NCBI RefSeq assembly: GCF_030813235.1
Contig: NZ_JAUSUB010000006.1
Span: 124,001-188,000 of the forward strand
DNA from: Cytobacillus purgationiresistens
Lineage (GTDB): Bacteria > Bacillota > Bacilli > Bacillales > Cytobacillaceae
Length of the DNA stretch: 64,000 nt
Direction: 5' to 3'
Shown: in pieces, positions 1 to 9,991 of the stretch
How the letters are laid out: every line of letters starts with the position of its first letter
Position numbering within the stretch: the stretch's first letter is position 1
Notes under the pieces: model-generated
Seen by the model: only the letters and a program-made list of their open reading frames with translations
Told to the model about the DNA's origin: nothing
Database searches by the model: none
Program-made: the position numbers and the translations under genes

Positions 1-1232
1 TCATCACTGTGAGCGGTGGATAGGAATAGGCCTTCGTATTGGGATGGTGGAAGGAATACCCCTTGATTCGCCATCTCACGGTAATAAGAAGCAAAGAAGT
101 CTAGATTAGATGTTTTGGCTTTTTCATAGTTTGTAACATCTTCATTTGTAAAGAAGATGCCAATCATAGAGCCTGCGCGATTGATTGTGTGCGGAATTTG
201 ATATTTTTCAGCAGCTGTTCTTAAACCAAGCTCCAGCTTATCTGCTTTTTTAATGAATTCCTCATAGCTTTCAGGTGTAAGCTGACTTAATGTTTCATAT
301 CCAGCAGCCATTGCCAATGGATTCCCTGAAAGGGTGCCTGCTTGATAAATAGGTCCACTTGGAGCGATTCTTTCCATTATTTCCGCTTTACCGCCATAAG
401 CACCGACTGGAAGTCCTCCACCGATGACTTTTCCTAGGCAAGTTATATCTGGAGTCACTCCAAAATAGCCTTGTGCACAATTGTAGCCAACACGGAAGCC
501 TGTCATTACTTCATCAAATATCAGCAATGCACCGTATTCGGTTGTCATTTCTCTTAAGCCTTCTAGGAAGCCTTCAAGAGGTGGTACAACACCCATATTA
601 CCAGCCACTGGCTCAACAATGATTCCTGCAATATCATCGCTATATTGTTCAAATGCATACTTCACACTTTCTAAATCATTGTAGGGCACAGTGATTGTAT
701 TCTTTGCAATGCCTTCCGGTACACCGGGACTATCTGGCAATCCAAGTGTAGCAACGCCCGAACCTGCTTTAATCAGGAGAGAATCACCATGTCCGTGATA
801 GCAGCCTTCAAACTTCAAGATTTTATTGCGCCCAGTATAGCCGCGTGCAAGACGAAGTGCACTCATTGTTGCTTCTGTACCTGAGGAAACCATACGAACG
901 ATTTCGATAGAAGGCACACGTTCGATGACTAGCTTTGCTAATTCGTTCTCCATTAATGTTGGTGCACCAAAGCTTGTCCCGCTCTCAGCCACCTTTTTAA
1001 TCGCTTCGACTACGCGATCATTCGTATGACCTAAGATGAGTGGACCCCATGATAGGACATAATCTATATATTCATTCCCATCGATATCATAGATTTTAGA
1101 CCCTTTTCCTCTTTCCATAAAAATCGGGTCCATATCGACAGATTTAAATGCACGAACAGGGGAATTAACTCCTCCTGGCATTAATTTTACTGCTTCTTTA
1201 AAAGCTTCAGCTGATTTTGCATAGGAACGCAT
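1..1232 (-). CDS. hemL: glutamate-1-semialdehyde 2,1-aminomutase, 3' end outside window
   Basis: PLP enzyme that converts glutamate-1-semialdehyde to 5-aminolevulinate, last step of the C5 route. About 410 codons are present and the C-terminus runs off the left edge. Visible landmarks are [15 protein letters not shown] (PLP phosphate region), [12 protein letters not shown] and the Schiff-base lysine K268 in CLGKVIGGG. The ATG at 1232 has GGGAG just upstream, and the protein begins [11 protein letters not shown] as expected for the family. It is the last gene of the hem operon, 22 bp after hemB. Identification is secure. Confidence 0.96.
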   Translation of the reverse strand, partial: MRSYAKSAEAFKEAVKLMPGGVNSPVRAFKSVDMDPIFMERGKGSKIYDIDGNEYIDYVLSWGPLILGHTNDRVVEAIKKVAESGTSFGAPTLMENELAKLVIERVPSIEIVRMVSSGTEATMSALRLARGYTGRNKILKFEGCYHGHGDSLLIKAGSGVATLGLPDSPGVPEGIAKNTITVPYNDLESVKYAFEQYSDDIAGIIVEPVAGNMGVVPPLEGFLEGLREMTTEYGALLIFDEVMTGFRVGYNCAQGYFGVTPDITCLGKVIGGGLPVGAYGGKAEIMERIAPSGPIYQAGTLSGNPLAMAAGYETLSQLTPESYEEFIKKADKLELGLRTAAEKYQIPHTINRAGSMIGIFFTNEDVTNYEKAKTSNLDFFASYYREMANQGVFLPPSQYEGLFLSTAHSD

Positions 1233-1254
1233 GCTTCTCCCTCATTTCCTTTAG

Positions 1255-2235
1255 TTATTGTTGTTCTCTTAACCATCTGGCCGCATCTTTTGCGTGGTAA
1301 GTAATGATTAAGTCACAGCCTGCTCGTTTCATTCCTGTTAGCATTTCAAGCACGATTCTATCTTCATCGATCCAGCCGTTAGCTGCAGCAGCCTTCACCA
1401 TTGAATATTCACCACTTACATTGTAGATAACGAGTGGAAGATTAATATTATTTTTCACATCACGGACGATATCAAGATAAGACAAACCAGGCTTCACAAT
1501 CAGGAAGTCTGCACCTTCCATCAAATCGGATTCAGCTTCTCTCATAGCTTCTAGGCGATTAGCAGGATCCATTTGATAGGATTTACGATCACCGAATTGC
1601 GGAGTGCTCCCGGCAGCATCACGGAATGGTCCATAAAAGGCAGAGGAATATTTCACCGCATAAGACATCACAGGAATATGTTCAAACCCAGCTTCATCTA
1701 AACCTGCACGAATCGCCGCAGTAAATCCGTCCATCATATTAGATGGAGCAATGATATCCGCACCGGCTTTCGCTTGGCTGACAGCCGTTTGAACAAGCAA
1801 TTCAAGGGAGGCATCATTTAGTACTTCTCCATTTTCGATTAATCCGCAGTGACCATGATCTGTGTATTCACAAAGACATGTATCTGCAACTATAATCACT
1901 TCAGGATACTTTTCTTTAATGAATCTTATTCCCTCTTGAACAATTCCATGATCATGGTAAGCTTGTGATCCGCAATCGTCCTTTTCTAACGGAATACCGA
2001 ATAGAAGGACCGATTTAATTCCCAGTGACACAACTTCATCCATCTCTTCTTCCAAATGATCTAAAGATAGGTTGTAAATCCCAGGCATGGACTTAATCTC
2101 TCTTTTAATATCGTTTCCTTCAGCTACAAAAATCGGATAAATGAAATCATCCACATGTAAATGGGTTTCACGTACTAAACTTCTCATATTTGCCGTTTGG
2201 CGAAGTCTTCTATGTCGATTAAATTGCAAATCCAT
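1255..2235 (-). CDS. hemB: delta-aminolevulinic acid dehydratase (porphobilinogen synthase)
   Basis: Condenses two 5-aminolevulinates into porphobilinogen in the cytoplasm. The 326-residue product carries both active-site lysines, K195 ([10 protein letters not shown]) and K248 (FLIVKPG), and the zinc-type cysteine cluster C120, C122 and C130. The open frame extends 12 codons upstream, but the ATG at 2235 follows an AGAGGGGGA ribosome binding site and matches the usual MDLQF start. It lies 4 bp downstream of the hemD stop, in the operon. Confidence 0.96.
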   Translation of the reverse strand: MDLQFNRHRRLRQTANMRSLVRETHLHVDDFIYPIFVAEGNDIKREIKSMPGIYNLSLDHLEEEMDEVVSLGIKSVLLFGIPLEKDDCGSQAYHDHGIVQEGIRFIKEKYPEVIIVADTCLCEYTDHGHCGLIENGEVLNDASLELLVQTAVSQAKAGADIIAPSNMMDGFTAAIRAGLDEAGFEHIPVMSYAVKYSSAFYGPFRDAAGSTPQFGDRKSYQMDPANRLEAMREAESDLMEGADFLIVKPGLSYLDIVRDVKNNINLPLVIYNVSGEYSMVKAAAANGWIDEDRIVLEMLTGMKRAGCDLIITYHAKDAARWLREQQ

Positions 2236-2239
2236 AATC

Positions 2240-3010
2240 CTAAATCCCCCTCTTATGATTGACATAATCAACCATGCTATTTATTAAATCATTAACCGTA
2301 TACCGTTCAGGCATCACATTGACAGTTAAGCCGTACGCTTCTGCGCGCTTTTTGGACACCGGACCAATACAGCCAATAAAACAATGTTCTATCTGCTTTT
2401 CCAACTTTCCTTCACTCACAATTTGCATGAAGTGATCAATCGTTGAAGGGCTGGTAAAAAGCAAAATATCCAATTGATTATTCATTAGTTTGTCTAAAAG
2501 AAGCGCTCTGCTTTCTAGCGGAAAAATGGTTTCATATATAATCAGTTCATCTACATGAGCCCCCTGATCAGTCAAGCCAGTAAATATATAATTTCGTGCA
2601 AGGCTTCCTTTAGGAATCAGGATTTTCATGCCCTTTTTAACATAAGGAGCAAATTGTTCAACAAAATGCTCTGCCACATAAGTGTCCGGCATGAATTCAG
2701 ATCGATAGCCATACTTATTTAATGTTTTTTCTGTTTTAATCCCGATCACAGCGATCTTCGGAAAATGCTTAAATTGTCTTTCTTCAGAAAAGAAAGTATC
2801 CACTGTGACGCTGCTCGTAAAAATAATCCAATCATATAGTTCTGGATTTATATGATTGGTAGCCATTTTTATAGGCCTAAAACCAAGCAGTGGTATTTCT
2901 TCCGGGATTCCCTCGTATTCTCTGATCAGTTCTGACACTTGCCCCGCTTGTGATTTTCCCCGGGGCACCAAAACTGACATTCCCTTAAGAGTTGATTGGG
3001 AGGAACTCAC
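2240..3010 (-). CDS. hemD: uroporphyrinogen-III synthase
   Basis: Closes and isomerises hydroxymethylbilane into uroporphyrinogen III. The 256 residues show the poorly conserved two-lobed HemD pattern: an N-terminal LVPRGKSQA element, [10 protein letters not shown] in the first lobe, [11 protein letters not shown] at mid-protein, and [12 protein letters not shown] with [14 protein letters not shown] near the end. Sequence identity in this family is low, so synteny between hemC and hemB carries much of the weight. Its ATG overlaps the hemC stop by 4 nt (ATGA), which suggests translational coupling. Confidence 0.93.
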   Translation of the reverse strand: MSSSQSTLKGMSVLVPRGKSQAGQVSELIREYEGIPEEIPLLGFRPIKMATNHINPELYDWIIFTSSVTVDTFFSEERQFKHFPKIAVIGIKTEKTLNKYGYRSEFMPDTYVAEHFVEQFAPYVKKGMKILIPKGSLARNYIFTGLTDQGAHVDELIIYETIFPLESRALLLDKLMNNQLDILLFTSPSTIDHFMQIVSEGKLEKQIEHCFIGCIGPVSKKRAEAYGLTVNVMPERYTVNDLINSMVDYVNHKRGI

Positions 3011-3942
3011 TTTCCCTCAAGCTCCTCTTTCACACGATCGATCAATTGCTTTGCTCCCATTTGAGTTAGCTTTTCTGCTGTATTGTTTCCAATCTCTTCA
3101 GGGGAAGTACCGCTCCCCATTTCTTTATAGATGATTTTCCCGTCAGGAGAACCGACAAGACCGATAAGTTCGATTTCTTCATTACTTTTCAGCGTTGCGT
3201 AGCCTGCAATTGGGACTTGGCAGCCACCTTCCATTTTATTCAAGAAGGCACGCTCTGCTTTAACTGTTTGGCTCGTTTTTTCACAATTAAACTTGCTTAA
3301 TAATGTAAGCAGCTCTTCATCCGCTTCACGGCATTCAATAGATAATGCACCTTGACCAACTGCTGGCAAACAGATATCCGGATCAATGAATTCAGTGACC
3401 GTATCCTTCGCCCAACCCATTCTTGAAAGTCCTGCAGCGGCTAAAATGATTGCATCGTATTCTTCTGTTTCTAATTTACTCAAACGCGTATCAATATTAC
3501 CTCGTATCCATTTAATCTCTAAATCGGGACGTCTAGCTAGAATTTGCGATCCTCTTCTTAGACTGCTTGTTCCAATAATCGCTCCTGGCTTCAAATCGTC
3601 TAATTTCACATGATTTTTGGAAATCAATGCATCACGATGATCTTCCCTTTCAGGAATACAGCCAATGATTAGGCCATCTGGCAAAACAGCTGGCATATCT
3701 TTCATACTATGTACAGCCATATCAATTTCTTTATCAAGCATTGCCTGTTCGATTTCTTTAACGAATAAACCTTTTCCGCCAACTTTAGAAAGGGTTACAT
3801 CGAGGATTTTATCCCCTTTTGTCACTATCTCTTTCACTTCAAATTCAACTGAAGGATCGATGCTCTTTAATTGGTCAATAACCCAATTTGTTTGCGTTAA
3901 TGCAAGTTTACTTCTTCTAGAACCAACAATGATTTTTCTCAT
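3007..3942 (-). CDS. hemC: hydroxymethylbilane synthase (porphobilinogen deaminase)
   Basis: Polymerises four porphobilinogens into hydroxymethylbilane on a covalent dipyrromethane cofactor. The cofactor-bearing cysteine is C241 in [22 protein letters not shown] at the N-terminus and [10 protein letters not shown] near residue 125 are further family motifs. The longest frame starts 25 codons earlier, but the ATG at 3942 has TGGAGG eight bases upstream and gives a 311-residue protein of normal length. Confidence 0.96.
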   Translation of the reverse strand: MRKIIVGSRRSKLALTQTNWVIDQLKSIDPSVEFEVKEIVTKGDKILDVTLSKVGGKGLFVKEIEQAMLDKEIDMAVHSMKDMPAVLPDGLIIGCIPEREDHRDALISKNHVKLDDLKPGAIIGTSSLRRGSQILARRPDLEIKWIRGNIDTRLSKLETEEYDAIILAAAGLSRMGWAKDTVTEFIDPDICLPAVGQGALSIECREADEELLTLLSKFNCEKTSQTVKAERAFLNKMEGGCQVPIAGYATLKSNEEIELIGLVGSPDGKIIYKEMGSGTSPEEIGNNTAEKLTQMGAKQLIDRVKEELEGK

Positions 3943-4102
3943 GACAGCCTCCATTAAAAAAGATATATAGTGAAACCCCACGATAGAAAGAAACTTATGT
4001 AAGGTAATTGTTAACATTTCATAGTGTTTGCTTCAGCTAAATAACATTCACAAGTCTTTACCCGCCAATGATCAGACACCTCTTGAAGGACCTTCCGCTT
4101 TT

Positions 4103-4936
4103 CTATTTATACCAAAAATGGAAGGATGATAGCTGGCCGAAGAGGAAGAAGTTAATCATAACGACTAGGAAGGCTGCGACATTCCATAGAGCGAGTGATT
4201 TTCCGCTTATGCCCTTTCCAACTTTCAGATAAAGATAAATGCTATACAGCACGAGAACGAGAATTGAACCCAACACTTTGGAATCAAGCCAGATCATATT
4301 TGGTAACTTCATATAAGCCCATTGGATACCAAGGATGAGGCTTATTACAAGCATCGGCACTCCTATAATATTCAATATATAGGACATGTGCTCAAGCTTG
4401 GTTAAATCGGAAATCCTTAAAAGTCTTGCTCCCCATTTTTTCCGCTTCAACAAATCATATTGAATTAAGTATAACAAGGAAAATACGAATGAAAGCGAAA
4501 AAGCCCCATATGATAAAATAGCCACTGTAATATGAAAGAATAATAACTCAGACATTAGCTGACTCGCTAATACATTTGATTCAAACTGCACGGGTGCAAA
4601 AGTATGTAATGCCATGATGAAAAACCCAAGTACATTAGTAAAAAATACAATAAAATCCACTTTTAAAAAGCGATTAATAATTAATGAAAAAGTAATCAGC
4701 ACCCAAGCATAAAAATACAGACCTTCAAAAATTGTAAGAACCGGGAACCTCCCAGATTTTATCATATATAAAATAAGAAAAACCGTTTGTAATATCCACA
4801 CAAATGCAAGTAACCAGAAGGCAATTCGATTTGCCTTCCGGTTACTTGTCAGGAAGTCGATAAAGTATAATAAGACACTTAAGGCGTATAGAATGACAGT
4901 AAATTCATGTAGCCGTGTCATATAAATATCAAACAT
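4103..4936 (-). CDS. hemX: HemX-type integral membrane protein (CcsA-like cytochrome c assembly fold)
   Basis: Polytopic membrane protein of 277 residues with about eight hydrophobic helices. It belongs to the CcsA/HemX family and includes the motif IQWAYMKLPN. In B. subtilis HemX lowers the cellular level of HemA; this is family knowledge and is not visible here. It sits 14 bp after hemA and is followed by a 160-bp gap before hemC. An AAGGGG ribosome binding site precedes the ATG at 4936. Confidence 0.9.
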   Translation of the reverse strand: MFDIYMTRLHEFTVILYALSVLLYFIDFLTSNRKANRIAFWLLAFVWILQTVFLILYMIKSGRFPVLTIFEGLYFYAWVLITFSLIINRFLKVDFIVFFTNVLGFFIMALHTFAPVQFESNVLASQLMSELLFFHITVAILSYGAFSLSFVFSLLYLIQYDLLKRKKWGARLLRISDLTKLEHMSYILNIIGVPMLVISLILGIQWAYMKLPNMIWLDSKVLGSILVLVLYSIYLYLKVGKGISGKSLALWNVAAFLVVMINFFLFGQLSSFHFWYK

Positions 4937-4950
4937 GGACAGTGCCCCTT

Positions 4951-6297
4951 TTATGATTGAAAAGAAGCTTGCTGCGCCCCAGCGGTAACGTGATTGGTAG
5001 CCTTCTCGTTTTTATCAACCTGCTGCTCTGCAACTAAATCTTCTATATTAAAGATTTTAACGAAAAAATCTAAAGCTTGTTCAGAATCTTTTTGACCTGC
5101 AAGTTCCTTAGCCTGTAATATAGGATCTTTTAATAGCTGATTAACGATACTTTTTGTATGCTTGCTTAATACCTTTTTATCACGGTCACTCAAGTGCGGC
5201 AGTTTTCTTTCGATACTTGTCATCGTTTCAGATTGAATCGCAAGCGCTTTCTCGCGCAATGCGGAAATCACCGGCACGACTCCTAATAAATTTAGCCACT
5301 GTTTGAACTCAACAATTTCTCCTTCAATTAGAAGCTGAATTTTCTCAGCTGCTTTCTGTCTTTCCTTCAGGTTTGCCTGAACAATTCCTTCAAGGTCATC
5401 GATGTCATAGAGGAAAACGCTATCCAAGTCCGCAAGTCCTGGATCCAGGTCACGCGGAACAGCAATATCAACCATAAATAATGGTTTGCCTTTTCTTAAT
5501 TTCTCTACGTCAGCCATCATTTCCTTAGTCACGATAAATTTCTTTGAACCAGTGGAGCTAATGACGATGTCAGCTTCAATTAAGGCGCATTGAAGCTCCT
5601 GCAGCATTTTTGCTTGACCAGAGTAACGTGCAGCCAAGTCCTTGGCTTTTTCAAAAGTACGGTTAATAACGGTCACATTTGCTCCATTCGAATGTAAATT
5701 CTGAATGGCTAATTCGCCCATTTTACCTGCACCAAGAATCAGTACCTGCTTTTTCTCGATTGAGCCAAATATTTTTTTAGCAAGCTCTACAGCTGCGTAG
5801 CTGACTGAAACCGCATTTGCTCCAATATCTGTTTCGGAATGAGCACGCTTTCCTAAAGTAACAGCCTGCTTAAATAAATGATTAAAAATAGTTCCAGTAG
5901 TGTTTTCCAGTTGAGCTTGTAAAAAGCTTGTCCGGACCTGTCCTAAAATCTGTGTTTCACCTAAAACCATTGAATTTAATCCACAGCCCACTTTAAATAA
6001 ATGCTCGATGCCGCCTTCATGCTCATAAATAAACAAGTAAGGGGAAAACTCACTTTGCTCTATATTAAACCATTCAGACAAGAATTCTTTAATATAATAA
6101 CGTCCTGTATGAAGCTGATCAACAACCGCATAAATTTCAGTCCGATTACATGTAGACAAAATGACGTTCTCTAAGATGCTTTTTTTGTTTTGCAACGCCT
6201 GCATAGCTTCACCAAGCTGTGACGGCTCAAATGTCAGCCGCTCACGTATTTCCACAGGGGCAGTTTTGTAATTTATACCAACGACCACTATATGCAT
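4951..6297 (-). CDS. hemA: glutamyl-tRNA reductase
   Basis: NADPH-dependent reduction of glutamyl-tRNA(Glu) to glutamate-1-semialdehyde, the committed step of haem synthesis. The nucleophilic cysteine is C50 in [21 protein letters not shown] and the Rossmann motif [10 protein letters not shown] follow, and a C-terminal dimerisation helix ends the 448-residue protein. The ATG at 6297 was chosen over a frame start 10 codons upstream because the protein should begin [14 protein letters not shown] and a GGGGGG ribosome binding site is placed for it. First gene of hemAXCDBL. Confidence 0.96.
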   Translation of the reverse strand: MHIVVVGINYKTAPVEIRERLTFEPSQLGEAMQALQNKKSILENVILSTCNRTEIYAVVDQLHTGRYYIKEFLSEWFNIEQSEFSPYLFIYEHEGGIEHLFKVGCGLNSMVLGETQILGQVRTSFLQAQLENTTGTIFNHLFKQAVTLGKRAHSETDIGANAVSVSYAAVELAKKIFGSIEKKQVLILGAGKMGELAIQNLHSNGANVTVINRTFEKAKDLAARYSGQAKMLQELQCALIEADIVISSTGSKKFIVTKEMMADVEKLRKGKPLFMVDIAVPRDLDPGLADLDSVFLYDIDDLEGIVQANLKERQKAAEKIQLLIEGEIVEFKQWLNLLGVVPVISALREKALAIQSETMTSIERKLPHLSDRDKKVLSKHTKSIVNQLLKDPILQAKELAGQKDSEQALDFFVKIFNIEDLVAEQQVDKNEKATNHVTAGAQQASFQS

Positions 6298-6341
6298 TTT
6301 AAATAGACCCCCCAAATAAAATTGCATAATCTTCTAAGAAC

Positions 6342-6350
6342 ATTATACCA
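6342..6350 (-). promoter_or_regulatory. extended -10 promoter of the hem operon
   Basis: TGGTATAAT on the minus strand, 45 bp before the hemA start, is a consensus extended -10 element. The region 17 bp upstream (ATTAAA) is a poor -35, as is common with extended -10 promoters. Confidence 0.5.
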
Positions 6351-6411
6351 TTAGCTGAATAACCTTTAATGCAAAATTGTGAACAGAAAATGAACACATA
6401 TGTTACTATAT

Positions 6412-6456
6412 TTAAGAAATTACTTCTTAATAGAAACTTTAAATTAATATTAATTT
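6412..6456. promoter_or_regulatory. two palindromes between hemA and the divergent membrane-protein gene
   Basis: TTAAGAA-N5-TTCTTAA (6412-6430) and a perfect 16-bp AT-only palindrome (6441-6456) lie upstream of both the hemA operon and the plus-strand gene at 6532. Neither matches the PerR box well enough to name. They could be operators or simply AT-rich symmetry. Confidence 0.3.
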
Positions 6457-6531
6457 CGACAATACTCCCCTATGTACAGTAACAAAAAATGCTTGTAGAT
6501 TCAAGTGAACCTTACTGGAAGTGGTGTTAAC

Positions 6532-7017
6532 ATGAAAAATCAACGAATTTTCCCAGGTGTCGTCCTCATTGGGTTTGGGACCTACTTTTTTTTGCAGCAA
6601 GCAAACATTGAAGTATTGAAGCCATTTTTCACGTGGCCGACGCTACTTATTATTGTTGGAGTGGCCTTTCTCTTTCAAGCTTATAGCGGTCGTGATTATG
6701 ATGGAATTCTTCCTGGTGTCATTCTTTCTGGATTCGGCCTACACTTTTTAATTGTTAACCGCCTTGATATTTGGCCAGATCATATCGGTTCGTTTATTCT
6801 CATTATCTCTCTTGGCTTTTTACTGCGTCATCTAAAAACGGGTACAGGCTTATTCCAAGGTATTCTTTTCTTATTATTAGCCTTAATGCTGCTTTTTTAT
6901 GACAAAATCATCTCATCTCTTGGTGCCTTAGGTGATAGTGTGTCATACATATGGAGTTTCTGGCCTGCTTTTTTTATTCTCTTAGGTCTGTATCTTCTTA
7001 TTTTTAAAAGAAAATAG
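6532..7017 (+). CDS. multi-pass membrane protein, LiaI/LiaF-like transmembrane region
   Basis: A 161-residue protein of about six hydrophobic helices arranged as repeats of two (FPGVVLIGFGTYFF, then LPGVILSGFGLHFL, then GLFQGILFLLLAL), ending in basic FKRK. This repeated GxxLIxxGxxxL pattern resembles the DUF5668/LiaF-type membrane domain; the role is unknown. The ATG at 6532 was chosen over a GTG at 6505 because GGAAGTGG precedes it. It stands alone on the plus strand, divergent from hemA, and ends in a shared palindromic terminator. Confidence 0.75.
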   Translation: MKNQRIFPGVVLIGFGTYFFLQQANIEVLKPFFTWPTLLIIVGVAFLFQAYSGRDYDGILPGVILSGFGLHFLIVNRLDIWPDHIGSFILIISLGFLLRHLKTGTGLFQGILFLLLALMLLFYDKIISSLGALGDSVSYIWSFWPAFFILLGLYLLIFKRK

Positions 7018-7050
7018 GAACAGAAGCGAAAATATAACAAATTAAATATA

Positions 7051-7086
7051 AAACTGGGGAATGATAAATTTATCATTCCCCAGTTT
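7051..7086. terminator. bidirectional palindromic terminator
   Basis: A perfect 36-bp palindrome with a GC-rich middle (CTGGGGAATGATA and its complement) lies between the converging ends of the plus-strand membrane gene and the minus-strand ABC transporter operon. Confidence 0.8.
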
Positions 7087-7090
7087 GACT

Positions 7091-7828
7091 TTATAAAACC
7101 GAATCAAGAAAATTCTTGGTTCTTTGTTCCTTTGGATTGTTGAATAATTCTTCAGGATGTCCAACTTCAACAATTTTACCGTCATGCATATACACAGCCC
7201 AATCAGCTACTTCTCTGGCGAAGCCCATTTCATGGGTGACGACAATCATGGTCATACCTTCCTCAGCCAATTCCTTCATTGTTGTTAGCACTTCACCTAC
7301 TAGTTCTGGATCCAGTGCGGAGGTTGGTTCATCAAATAGCATAATATCAGGCTTCATTGCTAATGCCCTTGCAATTGCTACCCTTTGCTTTTGTCCGCCT
7401 GAAAGCTTAGAAGGATACACATTCTTTTTGTCGGATAGCCCTACCTTCTCAAGTAAAGCCAGTGCCTCCTTCTCCGCTTGGTTTTTTGATAGCTTTTTAA
7501 CGTAGATGGGGGCCTCCATTACATTCTCGATGACTGTTTTATGAGGGAACAAGTGAAAGTGTTGAAAAACCATTCCAACCTTTTGTCTCACTTCATTAAG
7601 ATCATGAGTTTCCTTTTCTACCTGTTTACCTTCAAATGTAATGATGCCGCTATCTTTTAATTCAAGAAAATTCAAGCATCGAAGCAATGTACTTTTACCT
7701 GAACCGCTTGCCCCAATTAAACAAACGACATCACTTTCTTTTACTGTCATATCTATATCTTTAAGAACATGTAAATCTCCAAAGGATTTATTTAGCTTAT
7801 CAACTTGAATCATCACTGAATCACTCAT
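7091..7828 (-). CDS. polar amino-acid ABC transporter, ATP-binding protein
   Basis: ATPase of 245 residues that energises uptake of an amino acid. Walker A is GASGSGKST (~40), signature LSGGQKQR (~138), Walker [14 protein letters not shown] (~160) and the switch histidine lies in VVTHEMGF. It belongs to the GlnQ/HisP/ArtM class of the polar amino-acid uptake family. It is the last gene of a solute-binding protein, permease, ATPase operon. Substrate cannot be read from the sequence; glutamine, arginine or cystine are all possible. Confidence 0.93.
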   Translation of the reverse strand: MSDSVMIQVDKLNKSFGDLHVLKDIDMTVKESDVVCLIGASGSGKSTLLRCLNFLELKDSGIITFEGKQVEKETHDLNEVRQKVGMVFQHFHLFPHKTVIENVMEAPIYVKKLSKNQAEKEALALLEKVGLSDKKNVYPSKLSGGQKQRVAIARALAMKPDIMLFDEPTSALDPELVGEVLTTMKELAEEGMTMIVVTHEMGFAREVADWAVYMHDGKIVEVGHPEELFNNPKEQRTKNFLDSVL

Positions 7829-7844
7829 TTAAATCTTCCTTTCA

Positions 7845-8492
7845 TCAATCGCTGCTTGCCATTCTTTTTTCAATTAAGTTAACAATTATGGAGAAGAATA
7901 GTACTAATACTAAGTAATACACTGCAACGATCAATAAGTAGCTCATATAGTCATACTTAATGGAGCCTTGTGTGGTTGCAATATTAAACAGTTCGTAAAC
8001 CCCAACAAATGACGCAAGGGATGAGTCCTTCAATGCGATAATAAATTGATTTCCAAGAGGCGGCAATGCCCTGCGGCTTGCTTGCGGAAGAATGATTCTT
8101 CTCATTGAAAGTGCTGCACTCATACCTAAGGAACGTCCAGCTTCCATTTGACCATTATCAACAGATTGAATAGCTCCTCTGAAGATTTCAGCTATATATG
8201 CCCCGTTATGGAAGGCTAAGCCTAATACAACCGACCAAAAACCTGAAATATTTAAGGAGGTTAAACCAAAGTAAAAAATGAAGATTTGGACTACGAGGGG
8301 CGTTCCTCTTACTAGAAAAATATAAATATCAGCAATCCATTCCAAGATTTTCACCTTAGAAATTTTTAGAAATGCGAAGAAAAGCCCGATAAAAATTGCT
8401 ACAAATATAGATACAATCGTTAATTGAAATGTTAGGAGCATCCCTTTTAGGAAAATGGGATAGGTGTCTATAAACTTTGTCAGTAAATCCAT
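7845..8492 (-). CDS. polar amino-acid ABC transporter, permease
   Basis: Membrane subunit of 215 residues with about five helices and the HisM/GlnP EAA-type coupling loop EIFRGAIQSVDNGQMEAGRS (~99-118), continuing LGMS, then IILPQASRRALPPLGNQ. These are diagnostic of the His/Glu/Gln/Arg permease family. GGAGGGCAT precedes the ATG at 8492. It lies 16 bp before the ATPase gene. Confidence 0.93.
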   Translation of the reverse strand: MDLLTKFIDTYPIFLKGMLLTFQLTIVSIFVAIFIGLFFAFLKISKVKILEWIADIYIFLVRGTPLVVQIFIFYFGLTSLNISGFWSVVLGLAFHNGAYIAEIFRGAIQSVDNGQMEAGRSLGMSAALSMRRIILPQASRRALPPLGNQFIIALKDSSLASFVGVYELFNIATTQGSIKYDYMSYLLIVAVYYLVLVLFFSIIVNLIEKRMASSD

Positions 8493-8549
8493 ATGCCCTC
8501 CTTGTGAAAGAATTATTTTTTTCTAAGTAATTATTTATACATTCTTTGA

Positions 8550-8597
8550 AATTCGAAGGCGAATACACTCCTGATCAAGTGCATTCGCCCTCGAATT
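8550..8597 (-). terminator. intra-operon hairpin after the binding-protein gene
   Basis: A long near-perfect stem of about 19 bp (GAGGGCGAATGCACT pairing with its complement) starts at the stop codon of the binding protein and lies before the permease. There is no long T-run. It is likely to act as a leaky terminator or 3' stabiliser that gives more binding protein than permease, as known for other ABC operons. Confidence 0.65.
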
Positions 8598-9379
8598 TAT
8601 TCAGAATCCGGTTCTACGGTAATATCTTCACCGATATACTTTTTGCTAATTTCAGTAAGTGTGCCGTTTTCATGCAACTTTTCCAATGCCGCATTGATTT
8701 CTTTCAACAGCGCTTCATTCTCTTTAGCTATCGCAATTGCCTGTTCACTTTTTCCGAGAAGTTCTTTCCCTTCAATTTTGATTCCTGAACCAATTGCTTC
8801 TTTACCTGTCACGAAGTCAGTGATTACTGCATCGTGCTTTCCGTTAGCCAGCGCTTCTAAAGCTACAACATCACTATCATAAAAAGTAATATTATCCGTT
8901 ACAGGTGCAGCTGTTTCTGCATAAGTTGTTCCTTTTGCTACAGCAACCTCTAAACCGCTTAAGTCATCCAGCGTTTCAACATCACTATCAGGTCTTACAT
9001 AGATTTGCGGGCCTGAATAGTAATATGGAATTGAAAAATTCACTGCTTCCAGACGCTCTTTTGTAATCGTATGGCTAGCAACAGCCGCATCGAATCTTCC
9101 AGATTTGACACCTTCTACAATTCCACCAAATTTAAATTGATGCTGAACAGGCTCAAGACCAAGTTCTGCTGCGACCGCTTCCCCTACTTCAATATCAAAT
9201 CCACTCATCGTCCCATCATCATTCATTACACTGAATGGATTAAATTCTCCTGACGATGCATATGTAAATTTCCCTTCGTCTACTAACTTCGTTCCATCAC
9301 CCGATGCATCATTTGATCCACATGCTGCCAAAGCCGCTATTGATGCTGCTGCAATCATTCCTTTTAGCCACATTTTCAC
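8597..9379 (-). CDS. amino-acid ABC transporter substrate-binding lipoprotein
   Basis: Extracellular lipid-anchored receptor of 260 residues, solute-binding family 3. The signal peptide ends in lipobox LAAC with lipidated C20. Downstream are the family motifs GEFNPFSVMNDDG, GFDIEVGEAVA and KSGRFDAAVAS. I chose the GTG at 9379 because GGGGGA lies 10 bp upstream; an ATG two codons later is the alternative, and a longer frame to 9454 lacks a ribosome binding site. First gene of its operon. Ligand unknown. Confidence 0.9.
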   Translation of the reverse strand: MKMWLKGMIAAASIAALAACGSNDASGDGTKLVDEGKFTYASSGEFNPFSVMNDDGTMSGFDIEVGEAVAAELGLEPVQHQFKFGGIVEGVKSGRFDAAVASHTITKERLEAVNFSIPYYYSGPQIYVRPDSDVETLDDLSGLEVAVAKGTTYAETAAPVTDNITFYDSDVVALEALANGKHDAVITDFVTGKEAIGSGIKIEGKELLGKSEQAIAIAKENEALLKEINAALEKLHENGTLTEISKKYIGEDITVEPDSE

Positions 9380-9652
9380 TAGTCTAATATCCCCCTTTAA
9401 TTTTTCTATTTGTTGTACGCTATCAACCTTACCATTGATATAAACTATTCTCAAAATTCATATTATATGATAATTCGTGATATAAATGGCTAAGGCTGAT
9501 TCTCATGTAGAGGTCCCTTCTATCCTCCTTATTAAGCTATTATCCTCTTCGGTGCTTTAGATTCCTTGTAATTCCGCAACTTCTGTAAATTCTTTTTACA
9601 AATTATCACAATTAAACAATTCAGAATCTATAGTCTATATTCCCTAATTCCA

Positions 9653-9701
9653 TAAAATAAAACCCCATTGCTGAAAAAATAGCAATGGGGTTTTATTTTA
9701 T
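9653..9701 (-). terminator. terminator, probably of the lonA-ysxC transcript
   Basis: Long inverted repeat: AAAATAAAACCCCATTGCT and its complement around an eight-base loop. It ends in T-rich sequence on either strand. It separates ysxC from the ABC-transporter promoter region. In the rest of the gap (9380-9652) I see no gene. Confidence 0.75.
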
Positions 9702-9730
9702 GTTTATTAAGAGCGCCAGTTAAGCTTTGC

Positions 9731-9989
9731 GCTTTTCTTTGTCTAGCTACAGGGCCTAGCCCCTCGAGGTCTTAAGGCGCATAAGATTTGAAGGTAAAGA
9801 TCAACCTTCATTTCTTACACGCCTTAAGCTTGTCGGGGCTGAGCGAGGCCCTTTCGCTTTTCTTTGTCTAGCTACAGGGCCTAGCCCCTCGAGGTCTTAA
9901 GGCGCATAAGATTTGAAGGTAAAGATCAACCTTCATTTCTTACGCGCCTTAAGCTTGTCGGGGCTGAGCAAGGCCCTTTCGCTTTTCTT
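9731..9989. repeat. tandem duplication of a 125-bp intergenic repeat
   Basis: Two copies of a 125-bp unit (9731-9855 and 9856-9980), then 9 bases of a third. I see only two mismatches between copies (cacgcc/cgcgcc and gagcg/gagca). Each unit holds GTCTAGCTACAGGGCCTAGC at one end and CTTGTCGGGGCTGAG..AGGCCC at the other, so it can fold on itself. Such GTCTAGCT...AAAAGCG repeats are common between Bacillaceae genes. Related diverged copies occur at 21545 and 57545. The array ends 2 bp from the ysxC stop. Confidence 0.9.
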
Positions 9990-9991
9990 AT

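Noticed and set aside
7116..7505. 129-residue plus-strand frame
   Set aside because: Exact antisense of the ABC ATPase gene, Ser/Thr-rich composition typical of a shadow frame, no ribosome binding site.
9731..9980. CRISPR array
   Set aside because: Two directly adjoining 125-bp units with no spacers and no cas genes; it is a tandem intergenic repeat.
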